A stretch of 61,901 nucleotides of DNA. Source: Fragilaria crotonensis (taxonomy: Eukaryota > Bacillariophyta > Fragilariophyceae > Fragilariales > Fragilariaceae). Position 1 is the stretch's first letter. Every line of letters starts with the position of its first letter. The stretch covers positions 1 to 61,901 of the forward strand of contig JAKSYS010000357.1 in assembly GCA_022925895.1 (NCBI GenBank). The letters are read 5' to 3'. Below are positions 34,653 to 46,400 of the stretch, one piece after another. A program made the translations under genes and the position numbers. The notes under the pieces are model-generated. The model was not told where the DNA came from, searched no databases, and worked only from the letters and a program-made list of their open reading frames with translations.

Positions 34653-36602
34653 ATGAAGAAAGCGCATTCCAACGGTATTGTTTACACTGGTGTTGATGTC
34701 AATGATCACGATGAAGATCTTGCATTTGCCAGGCTGTCACTGTCGAAACAAGTGCCACAGCCTATGTCAATGTCAAACATGATGCGTACGACTCAGTCAA
34801 TCAGGACGAAAGTGTTCTCATGGTCGATGTCAATGCAGTCACGGTATTGAAAAATGATAAGAGTGCAGTTGCAGATCACGGTACTACCGGTAGTGCTGTA
34901 CTGGTACCAATGGCATCCATGAATATTGCTTCAGGATCCAATCTCGAGGATGGTGTGCCAGTCACAGGTCACCACATTCATGTCAAGGGAGAGATGCAAC
35001 CCAGTGAGTATCGTGATGCGTGGGCAACAGTATTGTTCCTCATACAGTGCCTTGCCATGGTAGGGGTTGCCGTTGCTTACTTTCCATACATTGGGCAAGT
35101 TGCCACCGTTGTTTCAGCCAATACAACAACTGCAACAACACCTGCAACAACAACTACTCCTGACTTGAGTGATGATCTCACGAATAACACCGACGCTGAT
35201 GACGGTTCTTGGCTCGACGTTTTGTACTTCTTGCTCATCTCCTACGGAATTGCTGGAATTATGACCATGCTCACTCTCAGCCTCATGATGCGTTATTCAG
35301 GTCTCTCGTCAAAATGTCACTCTTCTTCGCCCCAGTTACATTCCTTGCAATCTACGTCATTCTCCTTCCCAGCGGAGATGGCGTTGCAACCGTGTATGGT
35401 GTACTCGCCCTGGTTTCCAGCATCGTGACCATTTGCTGTTGGGCTTTCTACAAGAAACACATTGCCTTTGCAGCAGCGAATTTGCAGTCGGCTCTCACGG
35501 CCTTGAAGTTTAATTCCGCAACCTACGGATTAGCCTTTTTATTCTCCATCATGTCCTTCGTTGCCATGATTGTTTGGGTAATTGCCATTGCTGGAGTGCA
35601 ATCCAAGTCAGATTTAGAGGGTCAAGTCTCTTGCGCTGTGCTTCACAAGGATGATGACTCGGTCGTCTATCAACCGGGACAAATGTGTGACACACATCCT
35701 CCGAATCCAGCGCTTATGATAGCTCTCCTGTTGGGTTTCTATTGGACCCAACAGGTCATCAAGAATGTGGTGCACGTGACGACGGCAGGTGTTGTTGGAT
35801 CGTGGTGGTTTGCTCCCATGGGAGACCTGTCGTCATCCTGCTGCTGCTGCACTTCCTCTCATCCCAATGTGATTGCGTCGTCGCTTTCTCGTGCCATGAC
35901 GTATTCGTTTGGATCCATCTGCCTTGGATCCTTACTGGTGTCCATCATGGAGGTTTTAAAGTCCTTTGCAAGGTCTTCCAATCGGAATGGACGAGACATT
36001 AGTATTGTTGGATGTATTCTTGAGGTATGGATGTGATTGTGCACCATGTTTGTCCTTTCAATCTTTGCGATTTTTCTGACTTTAACCTCCTTTCCCCACC
36101 TTCTTGTCCTAAAAAGTGTGTCTTGTATTGTATCCGCGACTTGTTGGAATACTTCAACTCTTGGGCATTTGTCTACGTTGGTCTTTATGGATATCCCTAC
36201 ATTGAAGCTGGAAAGAACGTGATGAATCTATTCCGCCAGCGTGGATGGACGACGCTGATTGCCGACCGGTTGGTCTTTCGAGTCCTCCTATTCTGTAACT
36301 TGGGTGTGGCTGCCATATGTGGTCTTTTCGCCATTCTTTGTGACATGGCCGTTGGAGGATTTTTTGTGACGAGTAGCAGTGACCTCTCCACGTCGCATGG
36401 GATTGCCTTCGTATTCGCCTTTTTGGTCGGCCTATTCATCTCAAATGTGGCATTGTTCGTCGTGGAGAGTGCCGTACGAACTGTCATTGTCTGCTTTGCC
36501 GAGAGTCCTGCGGAATTTGAAGAGCACCATCCCGAACTTTACGAAGTTATGAAGGCAGGATGGGCCGAGGCGTACCCTACTGTTCCGGGAGTTTGGGCGT
36601 AG
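34653..36602 (+). CDS. SLC44 choline-transporter-like protein, copy B (two frameshifts)
   Basis: Start ATG at 34653; exons 34653-36024 and 36117-36602, 92-nt intron at the same place as copy A. Motifs: SEYRDAWATVLFL at the first TM, IKNVVHVTTAGVVGSWWF, SFGSICLGSLLVSIME, FNSWAFVYVGLYGYP and AVRTVIVCFAESPAEFEEHH. One base is lost at about 34730 (CCAGG against CCGAGG in copy A) and another near 35305. Correcting both gives 619 residues, a normal SLC44 length. It keeps the TM region deleted in copy A, so it is the better candidate for a functional gene if the shifts are errors. Confidence 0.8.
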
Positions 36603-36867
36603 GGGAAAGTTGAACCACCTATGCAGAATTACACTCTAGTAACTATTGGCATGTCTTTCCTGACTCACGAGGCACCGTTCTTAGACTCTGTATATAAGAG
36701 CGAAAGGTGGGATTTATTTATTTTGACAAATGCCACACTTTCCGACCAATCGCTATGCATGTTTATTTGTCATGTGAAATAACGTCAATGATTGTCTCAT
36801 ATTACAGTCGCAACTGCGTATTTAGGCATTCTTTATTTTTGCAACCTACCCATTTCTAAGTGATTTT

Positions 36868-38029
36868 CTAACGCATCATGGCTATCGGCTGCTGCTGCGT
36901 GACACAGTGCACTGCTCCTCCATCGACATGAACCTGTTCCATATTGATTCCAACCACTAGACGAGACGGATAGACTTGGCTCAAGATTTGTATCGCCTCT
37001 TGATCCATGGGATCATTGTAGGTGGGTACAAGTACCACATCATTTCCAACATAGTAATTCACATAAACACCTTCAACGCCACTGCTCAAAATTGTTTTGT
37101 CGTCAGGGCAAGTGTACAATGGTATATGGTTCGCCATTGGCGTTACAAGCGTTGACGAGCACGTCGTACTCGGACGGATCGGAAAAATCGTCTGGGTACA
37201 GAGTCACAATCGTGTTGTTGCCCGCAAATCGTGCTGTACCATCGATATGATCATCCGTCACATCAATATCACGTTCACCCTCGAGCCATATAAAGTTGGT
37301 GACACCCAAATACTTGCAAAAGATGGATTCGGCATCCGATTGTGTCATTCCTGGATTGCGATTCGGATTCAATATGGACGATTTCTTGGCCATGAGAGTC
37401 CCGTTCCCATCCACGTCAAAGGAACCTCCTTCATTGATCATGGGAATGTCGAGATGCGGTAGACCCAAACCTTGTGCGACACGAATCGGAACCATATTAT
37501 CTTTCCAGTAATCAGCCTTTCCTCCCCATCCATTGAATCCATAATTTTCAATCATGAGAGTCCCATTCTCATCACGAACAAAGATGGGACCATTGTCACG
37601 AATCCATACATCATTGGTGGGTTGAATCCAAAAATCAAGTTTGGCCATGTCAAGACCATTGTGACGAAGGAGACATTTGACACGTCGCATGTGACGAGCA
37701 TTGTACACAATGACATGGACCCGTTCCCCATGGTGCAGGGCCTGAGCCATTTGAATCCATGATCCCTCATATCGTTGAACATGATGTCGATCCCAACCAT
37801 TGTTGTGGGGCCATTGCAACCATGTTCCTTCGTGGAGTTCTTCTTCGGAGGGCATGGTGTAGATTTGGTCATGTTGTTGTTGTTCGCGTTTGTTGTTTTG
37901 AGGAGGCAAATGTGGATTGATGGCAGTCAGTGTTGTTGTTTTTGTTAATGTCAAGTGCTTGTCCGTAGTCGACATGGCGGCTTTCATCTTTTTTAAATTT
38001 GTGAGAAGGAATTGCCTCATGCTGTTCAT
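36868..38029 (-). CDS. Agmatine deiminase (one frameshift)
   Basis: The likely start is the ATG at 38029. Family motifs in order: MPSEEELHEGTWLQWPHN, NDVWIRDNGPIFV (substrate carboxylates), NEGGSFDVDGNGTL, SILNPNRNPG, DDHIDGTARF (catalytic His) and GGAVHCVTQQQP (catalytic Cys). The reaction is agmatine to N-carbamoylputrescine plus ammonia, the plant/bacterial route to putrescine. The frame breaks at about 37110, between YTIVHLP and DDKTILSSG; compared with copy A there is a net change of two bases there. About 387 residues if repaired, normal for the family. Convergent with SLC44-B, 265 bp apart. Confidence 0.85.
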
Positions 38030-38786
38030 GATTTCACGATAATACTGGATATGCGAGAGAGGTTTATAGGGAGCGAAGGGTCTTTCAGCGCTCACTGTTC
38101 TTCCTAATGGTTCATGCAGATACCAGGATGTTCCCCAGTCGTGGGTCGATGGTTGAAGCGGCTCTCTCACAATACGGTGTGCAATGGTTCGCAGCAGTCA
38201 GCGCCTCTTCGTACCGGTACCACTCCACTCCACTCTGTAATCGATCGAATGAATTAGTCGTGGGTTGTGGTTGGATGGATGGCGAGGGCGCAAGGCTGGC
38301 AGGCACAAGCGATCAATGGGATGTTGATGTTGTCGTCTTGCACTCTAAATTAAAAACCGGTACTGCAGTGATTGAACAGTTCAAACATGCCGCGAGTCCC
38401 ACTACGATACTGGCACACGGGACTGATAGTCTTGGACGACATTGGTGAAGCGATGTTTGATCTTGGAATGAAATAAAAAATTAATTAGCGTACAACCCAC
38501 TGGAGTACAGTATGTTGCACTCCAGTTCTGGTAGTTCGAGTACCATCCTACCTCTTACTCCATTCGATTAATGTTGTCATGACACGAGTACGACGAGGAA
38601 TGAGCGACCCTCCTCCCTCCAACAAGTTCAAGATGACGATAATCGCGAATGGAAACGTCAAGAAAGTGTCTTGGTATGATGAGAGGGTCATGTTCCCTTG
38701 GATCGGTAAAAAAGACAAGGACGGCAATCATCATCATCATCATCATCATCATCAAGAAATTGTTTGTTGTTGTTTAAAACTCGGTT
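38030..38786. other. Intergenic, upstream of agmatine deiminase / 3' of EamA gene
   Basis: No supportable gene. Contains an (ATC)n microsatellite at 38727-38754. Plus-strand ORF 38107-38448 lacks motifs. Confidence 0.5.
38727..38754. repeat. (ATC)9 microsatellite
   Basis: Uninterrupted ATC/CAT triplets just beyond the stop of the EamA gene on the minus strand, in its likely 3' UTR. Confidence 0.9.
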
Positions 38787-40049
38787 TTAAGAACAAAGTG
38801 TAATGATACAAGCGCCAAAAATAAAGACGGCTCCCACCATACCAATAGGATCCAATTGTTCACCAACCAGAAAAAATGCAAAGAGACACGCCCAGAATGG
38901 TTCACTGGATATTAGCAAGGTAGTTTCCGAGGCAGAAATCGTTTTCATCGCTGCTGCCTCCAGATATGCGGAAAAGGCAGTGGTGATGATTCCAGACCAC
39001 AAGAGTGCCACAACAATTTGTGGATTGGAGAACCATTCCAAGAGTTGCATCGTTGTTGGGATATCACCCGATGATGTACATGACAAAACTGCGTAGACCA
39101 ATGCCAGAATAAAACAGGACAACAACTCCGCGGTAGCAATTCGATTCACTTCGGTTGGAAAGCGACCAATGACATGTTCTGTTCGCCAATATCCAATCCC
39201 AAAGGCAACTGGTTGTATGAGAGACCATACATCCCCCGTTTCCAACGAAATAGTACCTTCCGTTGAACTCAACAATCCAACTCCAAAGACGGACATGAAG
39301 GCTCCAATAATCTGATTCCGAGTCAAGGATATACCAATAAGACGATCGAGGAACGGAACAACCACAACATAGAGAGAACAAAAGAATGCAGCCTTGTTGG
39401 CTTGTGTGGTGACAATCCCAATCGCTTGTGCCAAGAATCCAATCGATACCCATACTCCGACTCCCATGCCTTGAATAATTGCTCGACGGGATGTTGACCA
39501 ATCCAAAACTGGTGTTTCCCACAACCATGGGAGTGTCACAAGAGTAGCCAATCCAAATCGTAATGCTAAACTTGGTCCGAGTGGAATGTGATCATCTAAT
39601 ACCTTGGTGAGTGGGAAACTAGTTCCGTACAAAACAGCAGCGAGCAAAATTTGAGACCGAGCTTTCCAAATGGCAGCTTTCGATGGATTTGATTTGTGAT
39701 GGACATTCATATGGATACCATCTTCCTCATCACCATCGCGATCAATGTGAAGGAGTGGACATACTTGGTCGTCAATTTCAAAGGGAGAACTGCTGTGGGA
39801 TGTCGATTTTGTCGTCTGAGGAATCGTCTTCTTGATCCATGAATATGTGTTACGTACAGTTCTGGTCATGACAGGTGATGATTGTGACGATGATGACTGT
39901 GACGATGATGAAGTACCCTGACCATCGCGAAAGTCATTAGCAATTGTACCTGATTCCATCGTCTCATGGTGAATAGTCGTATTGTCGTGTTCAAGATGTG
40001 ACACTGGGACTTTGGCGATGCCAAGAATGGCAGCATATTTGCGCACCAT
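38787..40049 (-). CDS. EamA/DMT-superfamily transporter
   Basis: Intact single-exon gene of 420 residues starting at the ATG at 40049. Residues 1-130 are a Ser/Asp-rich soluble tail. About ten TM segments follow from QILLAAVLYGTSFPLTKVLD, with the two EamA halves: TQANKAAFFCSLYVVVVPFLD in the first and ISASETTLLISSEPFWACLF plus GEQLDPIGMVGAVFIFGACI in the second. DMT proteins export or import small metabolites (amino acids, nucleobases, sugar phosphates); the substrate cannot be told. A frame without any break contrasts with its neighbours. Confidence 0.85.
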   Translation of the reverse strand: MVRKYAAILGIAKVPVSHLEHDNTTIHHETMESGTIANDFRDGQGTSSSSQSSSSQSSPVMTRTVRNTYSWIKKTIPQTTKSTSHSSSPFEIDDQVCPLLHIDRDGDEEDGIHMNVHHKSNPSKAAIWKARSQILLAAVLYGTSFPLTKVLDDHIPLGPSLALRFGLATLVTLPWLWETPVLDWSTSRRAIIQGMGVGVWVSIGFLAQAIGIVTTQANKAAFFCSLYVVVVPFLDRLIGISLTRNQIIGAFMSVFGVGLLSSTEGTISLETGDVWSLIQPVAFGIGYWRTEHVIGRFPTEVNRIATAELLSCFILALVYAVLSCTSSGDIPTTMQLLEWFSNPQIVVALLWSGIITTAFSAYLEAAAMKTISASETTLLISSEPFWACLFAFFLVGEQLDPIGMVGAVFIFGACIITLCS

Positions 40050-41220
40050 GGCTCTGTTTATGGATGATATCTGTACTGTAAGCTGTTAGTTGTACGCTGT
40101 AAAGCTTCGTTGACAGACTCAAGTTGGAGGAACAGGGATGAGGGATGTGCCTAATATTGCCAAGGGTATATGGTCGTGGCATCTCCCGATCAGCGATCGA
40201 CCGTGATTCTGATCCGCGTTTTCTGGCAGGGCGCATAATGAAGACGGAAGCAGGTTGTCGTTCAAATCAGAAACATCCAACTGGTTGGTAGTCTTGGCGC
40301 GTTTGATACGCCATTTAAAAAAGTCTTCATGTCGATATATGTCAATCCAGACGTTGAAAAGGAGTTGTTCGAGAATTTAGTATCTATGTATGAATACACT
40401 TCCAGATGGATTGGTTTTCTGGCGCGAAAACTTCCAACAAATTTTGGGAGCTGCTGTACGCTATATGTACATGTATGACATTGTCATGGATATATATATA
40501 TTTATTTATGCATGGCGTATATAGTACGTACGTACTTGCAGGATCATGATGTTTTAGGACGTTTGGGATGGGAGCCGAGCTACTGTAGGCTACACTACCG
40601 GTAGAATTTTGGGGTTCACATCCTCATTTTTTGACACGGATCCATGCGTGCACTATTTGAAGGAGATTCTTCTCTTTTGCTGCTGTCCCGCTGGTCGTCC
40701 TCAAATACGCTGCCCCGCCTTGCTTGTGGCAAGAAACCCAGTTGGTACTGAAGTAGGAACAATATTATATTGGTGGTCCGACAATGCCCTCCGTATCAAA
40801 AGTCGTCTGGAAATCTCGTTTTGAAACCGTGGGTCGTTGTTCCCTTGAACAACCTTGGCGATCATGGACACGTTATGGGACTGGACCGTTGGTGTGGTTG
40901 CGGAAACGCTCCATGACTGCAAGGATTTTGCTCATGTCATCTTGCTCAACAATAATACTGGCTCGACGTTCCATGCTGCTGGGATCAGTGCTGGGGTCAG
41001 TATGAATATGAATACAACAAGGTGACGGAGCATTTTTGCCGGAACCACATTGGCCACCGAACTGCTGGACTGAAAACCTTACGAGGCTCGCCAAAACACA
41101 TTCCTGAGCGTGACGCTGATGCCAATAGGAATGCAATCATTCAACATCTATCCTGTCGAATGCAGTTGTAGTTGTATAGAGAATTCAAGTCAATATGTGC
41201 TTGGCACGGGCCTTTGTTCA
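40050..41220. other. Intergenic, no recognised gene
   Basis: AT-rich start (TATATATATATTTATTTATG near 40491) and several short ORFs on both strands without motifs. Some may be exons of an unrecognised gene, but I cannot support one. Confidence 0.4.
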
Positions 41221-41556
41221 ATGAGGATCTTTCATCTACAAGGTCGAGGAGGGAATTTGAACTCTTCCTCCAGACCTTTAAACCCACCGACTACTTTTCG
41301 AAAGGTTATTTGGATGATTTTCCTCGTCGTCGGCGCCTTTTGCACCATCTACACCCAAAGGAACCATCACAGACGGATCTCTGACCATCATGATGGATCG
41401 TATCCAATAAAGACACGGCCCTATCGAGGTGCAACAAGGGACGGTCGAACGGTGTTTTATAAATGCATAGCTGTGATGAATCGGAGTGTGGGAGATGACT
41501 CGAATTTAGTTTGTTCTGGAATTGTGACGACAAAGTCGATGATAGTAATGTCCTAA
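41221..41556 (+). CDS. Hypothetical ORF with one TM segment
   Basis: 111 codons from the ATG at 41221, with a hydrophobic stretch IWMIFLVVGAFCTIY after a basic segment (signal-anchor-like). No homology recognised. A minus-strand ORF (41306-41659) overlaps and is Arg-rich. Could be spurious. Confidence 0.2.
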   Translation: MRIFHLQGRGGNLNSSSRPLNPPTTFRKVIWMIFLVVGAFCTIYTQRNHHRRISDHHDGSYPIKTRPYRGATRDGRTVFYKCIAVMNRSVGDDSNLVCSGIVTTKSMIVMS

Positions 41557-41727
41557 TAAAAGCGAATCTAGTGGTTGTTGATGTACGCGATGTACAGGAG
41601 TCCCAACAACGAGGATCCAAACCCGTTCTCGTGCTCTCTTTTGATCGGCGTCGATACAATTAGCTGTTTCAAACATCGCTTGCCGTTCTCGCAATCTTGC
41701 AAAATAGAGAATCATCACGCAAGATGA

Positions 41728-42721
41728 TCACTCGTCCATTCCAAACATCACTTTCATCGACTGCTTAAAGAGAGAACCGAGACTGTTGCGCTCTTTCGAC
41801 ATTTCCTCCACCTCCTTTTTGAGTCTCTCCACTTCCGCTTGAGCCTTCGCCACATCACTCACATGAGCAGCTTTCTCTGCCTGCAGTTTGCTTTCCCACA
41901 CTTTCGCCTCCTCCGTATACTTTTTCTTTAGAATTCCAAGTTCCGTGTCAAGTTCAATGCGAGTCGCAAGAATGCGATTGGTCATATCCTGATTCTGACG
42001 CACATGCTCCTTCTCCTCTTCAAGCTTGGAGAAGAGCATGTCCATATCCCGCTGAAGTTGCGATTCGCGGGCCTTGAATTCATCCATGGCCTGTAGAGGG
42101 GATTGAGAAGAAAAGGGAATCGGTTTAGATGGTGGTGGCGTGGTGCTTGAATCCGAGTTGGTGTTGTTTGCCATGGACGTACTCGCATTTTTTCATGGTT
42201 GGCCGCCTGGATGGCTTCCTCGCTCATATCCTTGTACTTGGCTTCCAATTGTTTCTTTCTGTTGTAAAAGAATAAACATACTGGTTAGTTCTACGAGAGT
42301 ACGCGAGTATCATGCACGTCATACGGAACACGACGCATTATGTATATGTACACTCACTGATCTCAGCTTGAAATGCTTCGATAGTCATTGTCTGTTCCTG
42401 AACCTTGTCGTTGATTTGTTCTTCGATTGACGAGAGTCTCTGCTGAGCAACCTCTTCTTGTTGTTGAGATTCCTGTAGATCTTGATTGATCGTCTGCACT
42501 GCCTCGTTTGGATCCACCTGTTTGCCGTTAATCTCGATTTTGCCAGTTTTGGTATACTGTTCCAGAGAATATTGGTAGGACTGACGAAAGCCAAACAACT
42601 TAGACGTGGTTGTCATACTAGCTCCTCGATGAGGAACACACGCCTGGAAGGCCCATGCAGACTCGGGTACGAGTAGCAATGGAAGCAATAGCTGCAACAG
42701 CGCGACGGATCCAAACTTCAT
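41728..42721 (-). CDS. Plastid-targeted coiled-coil protein (conserved hypothetical)
   Basis: Exons 42721-42358, 42258-42183 and 42090-41728, with GT-AG introns of 99 and 92 nt. The start has a strong signal peptide (LLQLLLPLLLVPESAWAF) whose AWAFQ matches the diatom ASAF-type plastid-import site, followed by a Ser/Thr/Arg transit region. Residues about 60-265 are almost entirely heptad coiled coil (LQESQQQEEVAQQRLSSIEE, KLEEEKEHVRQN, AQAEVERLKKEVEEM). Summed exons are one base short of a multiple of three. One extra A in the AAAG run at the start of exon 2 would restore EIKKKQLEAKYKDM. Function unknown, perhaps plastid structure or division. Confidence 0.6.
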
Positions 42722-42805
42722 CGTAACAATGTCAACTGTGAAATAAAATGAGAGAGTTTCTGCACATTTTGAAAACAGATTTTGGGTGCGGATTGGATCA
42801 CTGTC

Positions 42806-42893
42806 GCGTCATACGTGACGTACACGATCCTGCGTACGCTCTTTGTTCAACGACGTCAAGGTGACACTAGCATGATGTCAGAGGTCGACGTCA
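42806..42893. promoter_or_regulatory. Cluster of four CO2/cAMP-response-like elements (CCRE)
   Basis: GCGTCA at 42806-42811, TGACGT at 42816-42821, ACGTCA at 42853-42858 and ACGTCA at 42888-42893, all 85-172 bp upstream of the plastid coiled-coil gene ATG (42721, minus). TGACGT/ACGTCA/TGACGC are the CCRE1-3 cores described in the diatom carbonic-anhydrase promoter and are bound by a bZIP factor. Confidence 0.5.
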
Positions 42894-43485
42894 TGCTTTC
42901 CCAATGAATTTTGAAATGCTGACACACCCCAATCCGCGCGCCTGCCAGTTACGTATGCATATAGCGTCTACAGTAGTCAATCGGAGTATGACTATCTGTA
43001 CGCCGTCTCTATTGTAATGATCTATGCGGAGCCCATGCGTACCTGGTATCAGCATCTGTCCCAAGATCGAGCTGGGAATACCCTGCAGTTTTGTACGGGA
43101 GTACTGACTTCTACATACTACTGGTACAGTACATGATGCTTGAGGAGCCGCCTCCAATTTTAATTAGTGTAGTTCTATAATTCAGGGGGTCGTTTTTTTG
43201 ATAGCTCGATCGGCTTGATTAGGGGGCATACGACTAAACGGGCTCCCAGCAGATGGCAGAATCTGTATTGTATGGAACTAAGATATATATGAAAACGTGC
43301 ATCAAAAGATGAAGATAAATACACATATATATATATAAATGTATAGGCAACTACATACGAATTCTAAACGAAATGTCGTTCTTCCTTGGGCATCCGGAGC
43401 CGGCACCCCACGTCCACGGCATCTTCCTTGAGAGATGATACATCGACGGCAACAGCATGTGATAGAACAAAGATGCCAAAGCACC
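42894..43485. other. Intergenic, no gene
   Basis: No ORF with motifs. AT microsatellite near 43323-43338. Lies between the CCRE region and the 3' end of the DUF1800-DUF1501 gene. Confidence 0.5.
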
Positions 43486-46400
43486 TCAGTCAAATACCTC
43501 GCTGGCCGATAGGAGGGGTGCGCCTGTTAGTTGGCGATTTGGCATGCAATAATCTAGGTCCTCATCGGAGTCGATACCCATCCATTGCAATATAGGGTTC
43601 AATACGGACTCCCAGGCCAGCGTTGGAATGTAGCGACCGCGACCGATATTAAGCGGTCCTGATTCTGTAAGATCGCTGGGGTAAGAACCATGAATCTTTC
43701 CTCCGTTTACGGCACCTCCCATCGCGAAGTAGTGGCCTCCCCACGCATGGTCGCTCCCCTCTCCAGAGTTCGCAGTGAGTGTTCGTGAAAAATCAGAGGT
43801 TATCACAAGGGTCACTGCATCCCATAGCCCTTGAGCTTTCATTTCGTCGGAGAACGCAGACAAGGCGGCATTCAATTGCACATAATTGTATGCCAAACCG
43901 TACTTCATCCCAGAGTGATGGTCCCACCCACCCATCGAGAGGAAGAAGACGTCGCGATCGGATCCGCGCAGATCGTGGGATGCAATAAGCGTCGCAACAG
44001 CCTTGAGCTTAGAAGCATATTCTGTTTCCGGGAAAGTATTGACGAGCGTCGTTTCCGTCACTGCTTTCAAAATGGACTCGTTATCAAAGAGAGCTTTCTG
44101 TAGCCGTTGAGACCAAGTTTCTCCGTACAGACTGCTCTGCAACGTAGTTGCGTCATTGAGTCGTTTAAGATGAGGAACGGGGTCGAACGTTTCGCCTTCG
44201 GTCGTTGGGTTGAAATCGTTGGTCTCGTAAGGAGAGACAGTGAGCGGATCCACCGACGCACCTGGAACCCCAACGGTCGCAATTGTTGCGTCTTGGACTG
44301 TGATAGGCTGAGGAGTGTACGTGAGACGCTTGAGAACGTCGCACATACGACCAAGGATGCCGGTGCCGGGAGCGCCGTCAAACGGATCGACTTTCTGAGC
44401 TTCTGCCTGCATGGTATCGTGACCAAACAACGAGGTCTTCGTTCGCGCGTAATAGTTATCCTTGTCCACCGGTCGGTTTAGAACTCCGGCATTTACAAAA
44501 AAGGCTAGGTCGCCTTCATTGTACAGTCTTTCCACGACTTCCAGTTCTGGGTGGACAGCGAATTGACTGCAGGGTTGGTCTGTGGCATCGATAATTCGCG
44601 TCCGTTCGTCATCATTCATGGCGAGACTAGTTCGTTCATCGTAATACTGCTCAAGCACTGTCTTCCCATCACCGTTTGTGCCATCACAGGTATGTGGGAC
44701 GAGCATATTGAACGAGTCCATACCGCCATCCAGAAGCAAATAGACAACAGCCTTGTACGGCTTCGTCGACGGCGTCGGAGACTCCGGTTCGGGACGCGTT
44801 ACGCCGCTCTTTCGTGCGATGTTTGTGCTGTGGAACTCGGGGGCGAGGGCGATCAGTTGCTGTGCTTTCATAACGGCCATTGTGCGATTCGGCTCCGCCG
44901 CGACAACAGTACTAATGAGATTCCGATTGGAAGTGCTAAGTCGCCCTGCAGTCAACAACATAGCGAGTTCATCGATGTAGGTGGCGACCGAACTGCTCGA
45001 AGCAGGCAAATAACTCAGCTTCCCAAAAACTCCCTTGTTGTTCCCACCAAGTGTATATTCCCAGCAAGGCATGTCATCCCACCATTGGTACCGTCCGAAA
45101 CCCTCCAAACACGGCGTCAGCCCATACTTGATAAGCGAGAACACCCCGTTCAAGAAGTCGATCGTTCTCGGTCCGGTGATCACCTGAGCCTCAGGCGCAA
45201 CGAGCGATGCGAGCCCCACCGGGTCCTGGTGCTTTGTGCTCTGGCAAGAAGAACGAAAACACGTTGGGAAACGCGTAAGCCATTTGTCCGATCCGTTTGT
45301 TAATATCAATGTCGAAGTCGACGAAACCAACATTACTAGCCAGAGTGAATTCAAGGGCTCTCATTAATCCCACAACTTTGATCAGCGGTTCCTTCAACGA
45401 TCCATGCGTCGGATCTGCATCCAACAAAGTCGTTCGCGCTTCACGATCAAGCAACACACATGCGACCATGGCTCCAAGATCCCCATAGCGTCTTGACCCG
45501 TACGTCACTGGTGACACTCTGACGTGAACGTGTATAATCCACTTCGGAAAGCATTGCCGATCCGGGTGATATATCCAGGCGACGGGTTTGAAATCCCAAA
45601 GCGCTGTGCGAACCGTACCGCTAGGAAAGGAGCGGTGTTGGGGTGGTAGAAATAGTGATCGAGCGCAGCATCCGTTTCAAACTGTGCTTGATAGAGTTCA
45701 GGGTCTGACAGGCTGATGAAGTGGACAGGGTTACGGAAGGAGAAAGCACTTCCCACAATCTTCACGGTCGATTTCACGTTCTTCCTAAACTGGCGGATCC
45801 CGTTTGCATCTGTAACTTCGAAAACAGACGACGATGCCAAGTTTCCGTTGGTCGTAGATGATGACTCCGTTGATTGTCTTCGACTTCCATGTGGTGAAGT
45901 TTAACTTTGGATCAAATGCTCCAATGGGCAGTGAGGTCAGCACTTGCGTAAGAGTTGGTTCGCCTCCGTTGAAGAAGACCTGCGATTCAGACACCGTAAC
46001 GTCGCAAACGCATACACCGTCGATCGCATAGTCACAGCCACTGATCGAATCGCAGTTGGATGTAATGAAGTCAGGCGCAGTATCGCTAGACCAGTCCACA
46101 CGGAAGAAGGTCTGCGTATTGTTCTGAACGTGTTCTGAAATAGCTTCAGGCTCGATGTCATATGGAGAATGCACAATGCCAACGGTGCCAGCTGGACTGA
46201 TCTTGGCCCTCAGTGTGCATCGGGTAGTAGTCCAGAAATGCTCATTGCTGGCACAGGCGGTACCGACGGTGGGATCAGTTTGCGGATCGCACTCTGGGCG
46301 GGCCATCGATTGCATAACTGATTGACGGACCGCTTTCCTGCAGTTGCATATGTAGTTCGCTCTCCCCAGTACTTTGAAGTAGAAGGTCTTGTGAGCGAAA

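Larger units (their letters stand above)
29762..37644. repeat. Tandem segmental duplication, copy 2 (expanded)
   Basis: Starts with M3 exon-1 sequence and then continues, after two insertions (about 30070-32097 and 32277-34135), with SLC44-B and agmatine deiminase B, collinear with copy 1. Confidence 0.78.

Noticed and set aside
38107-38448. 113-codon plus-strand ORF upstream of agmatine deiminase
   Set aside because: No motif and atypical composition; overlaps the likely promoter of the minus-strand gene.
42058-42174. ATG at 42174 as the start of a separate gene
   Set aside because: The segment to 42091 is bounded by a good donor and acceptor and joining the exons continues the coiled coil.
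43323-43338. AT dinucleotide run as a replication or centromere signal
   Set aside because: Only a short microsatellite with no supporting context.
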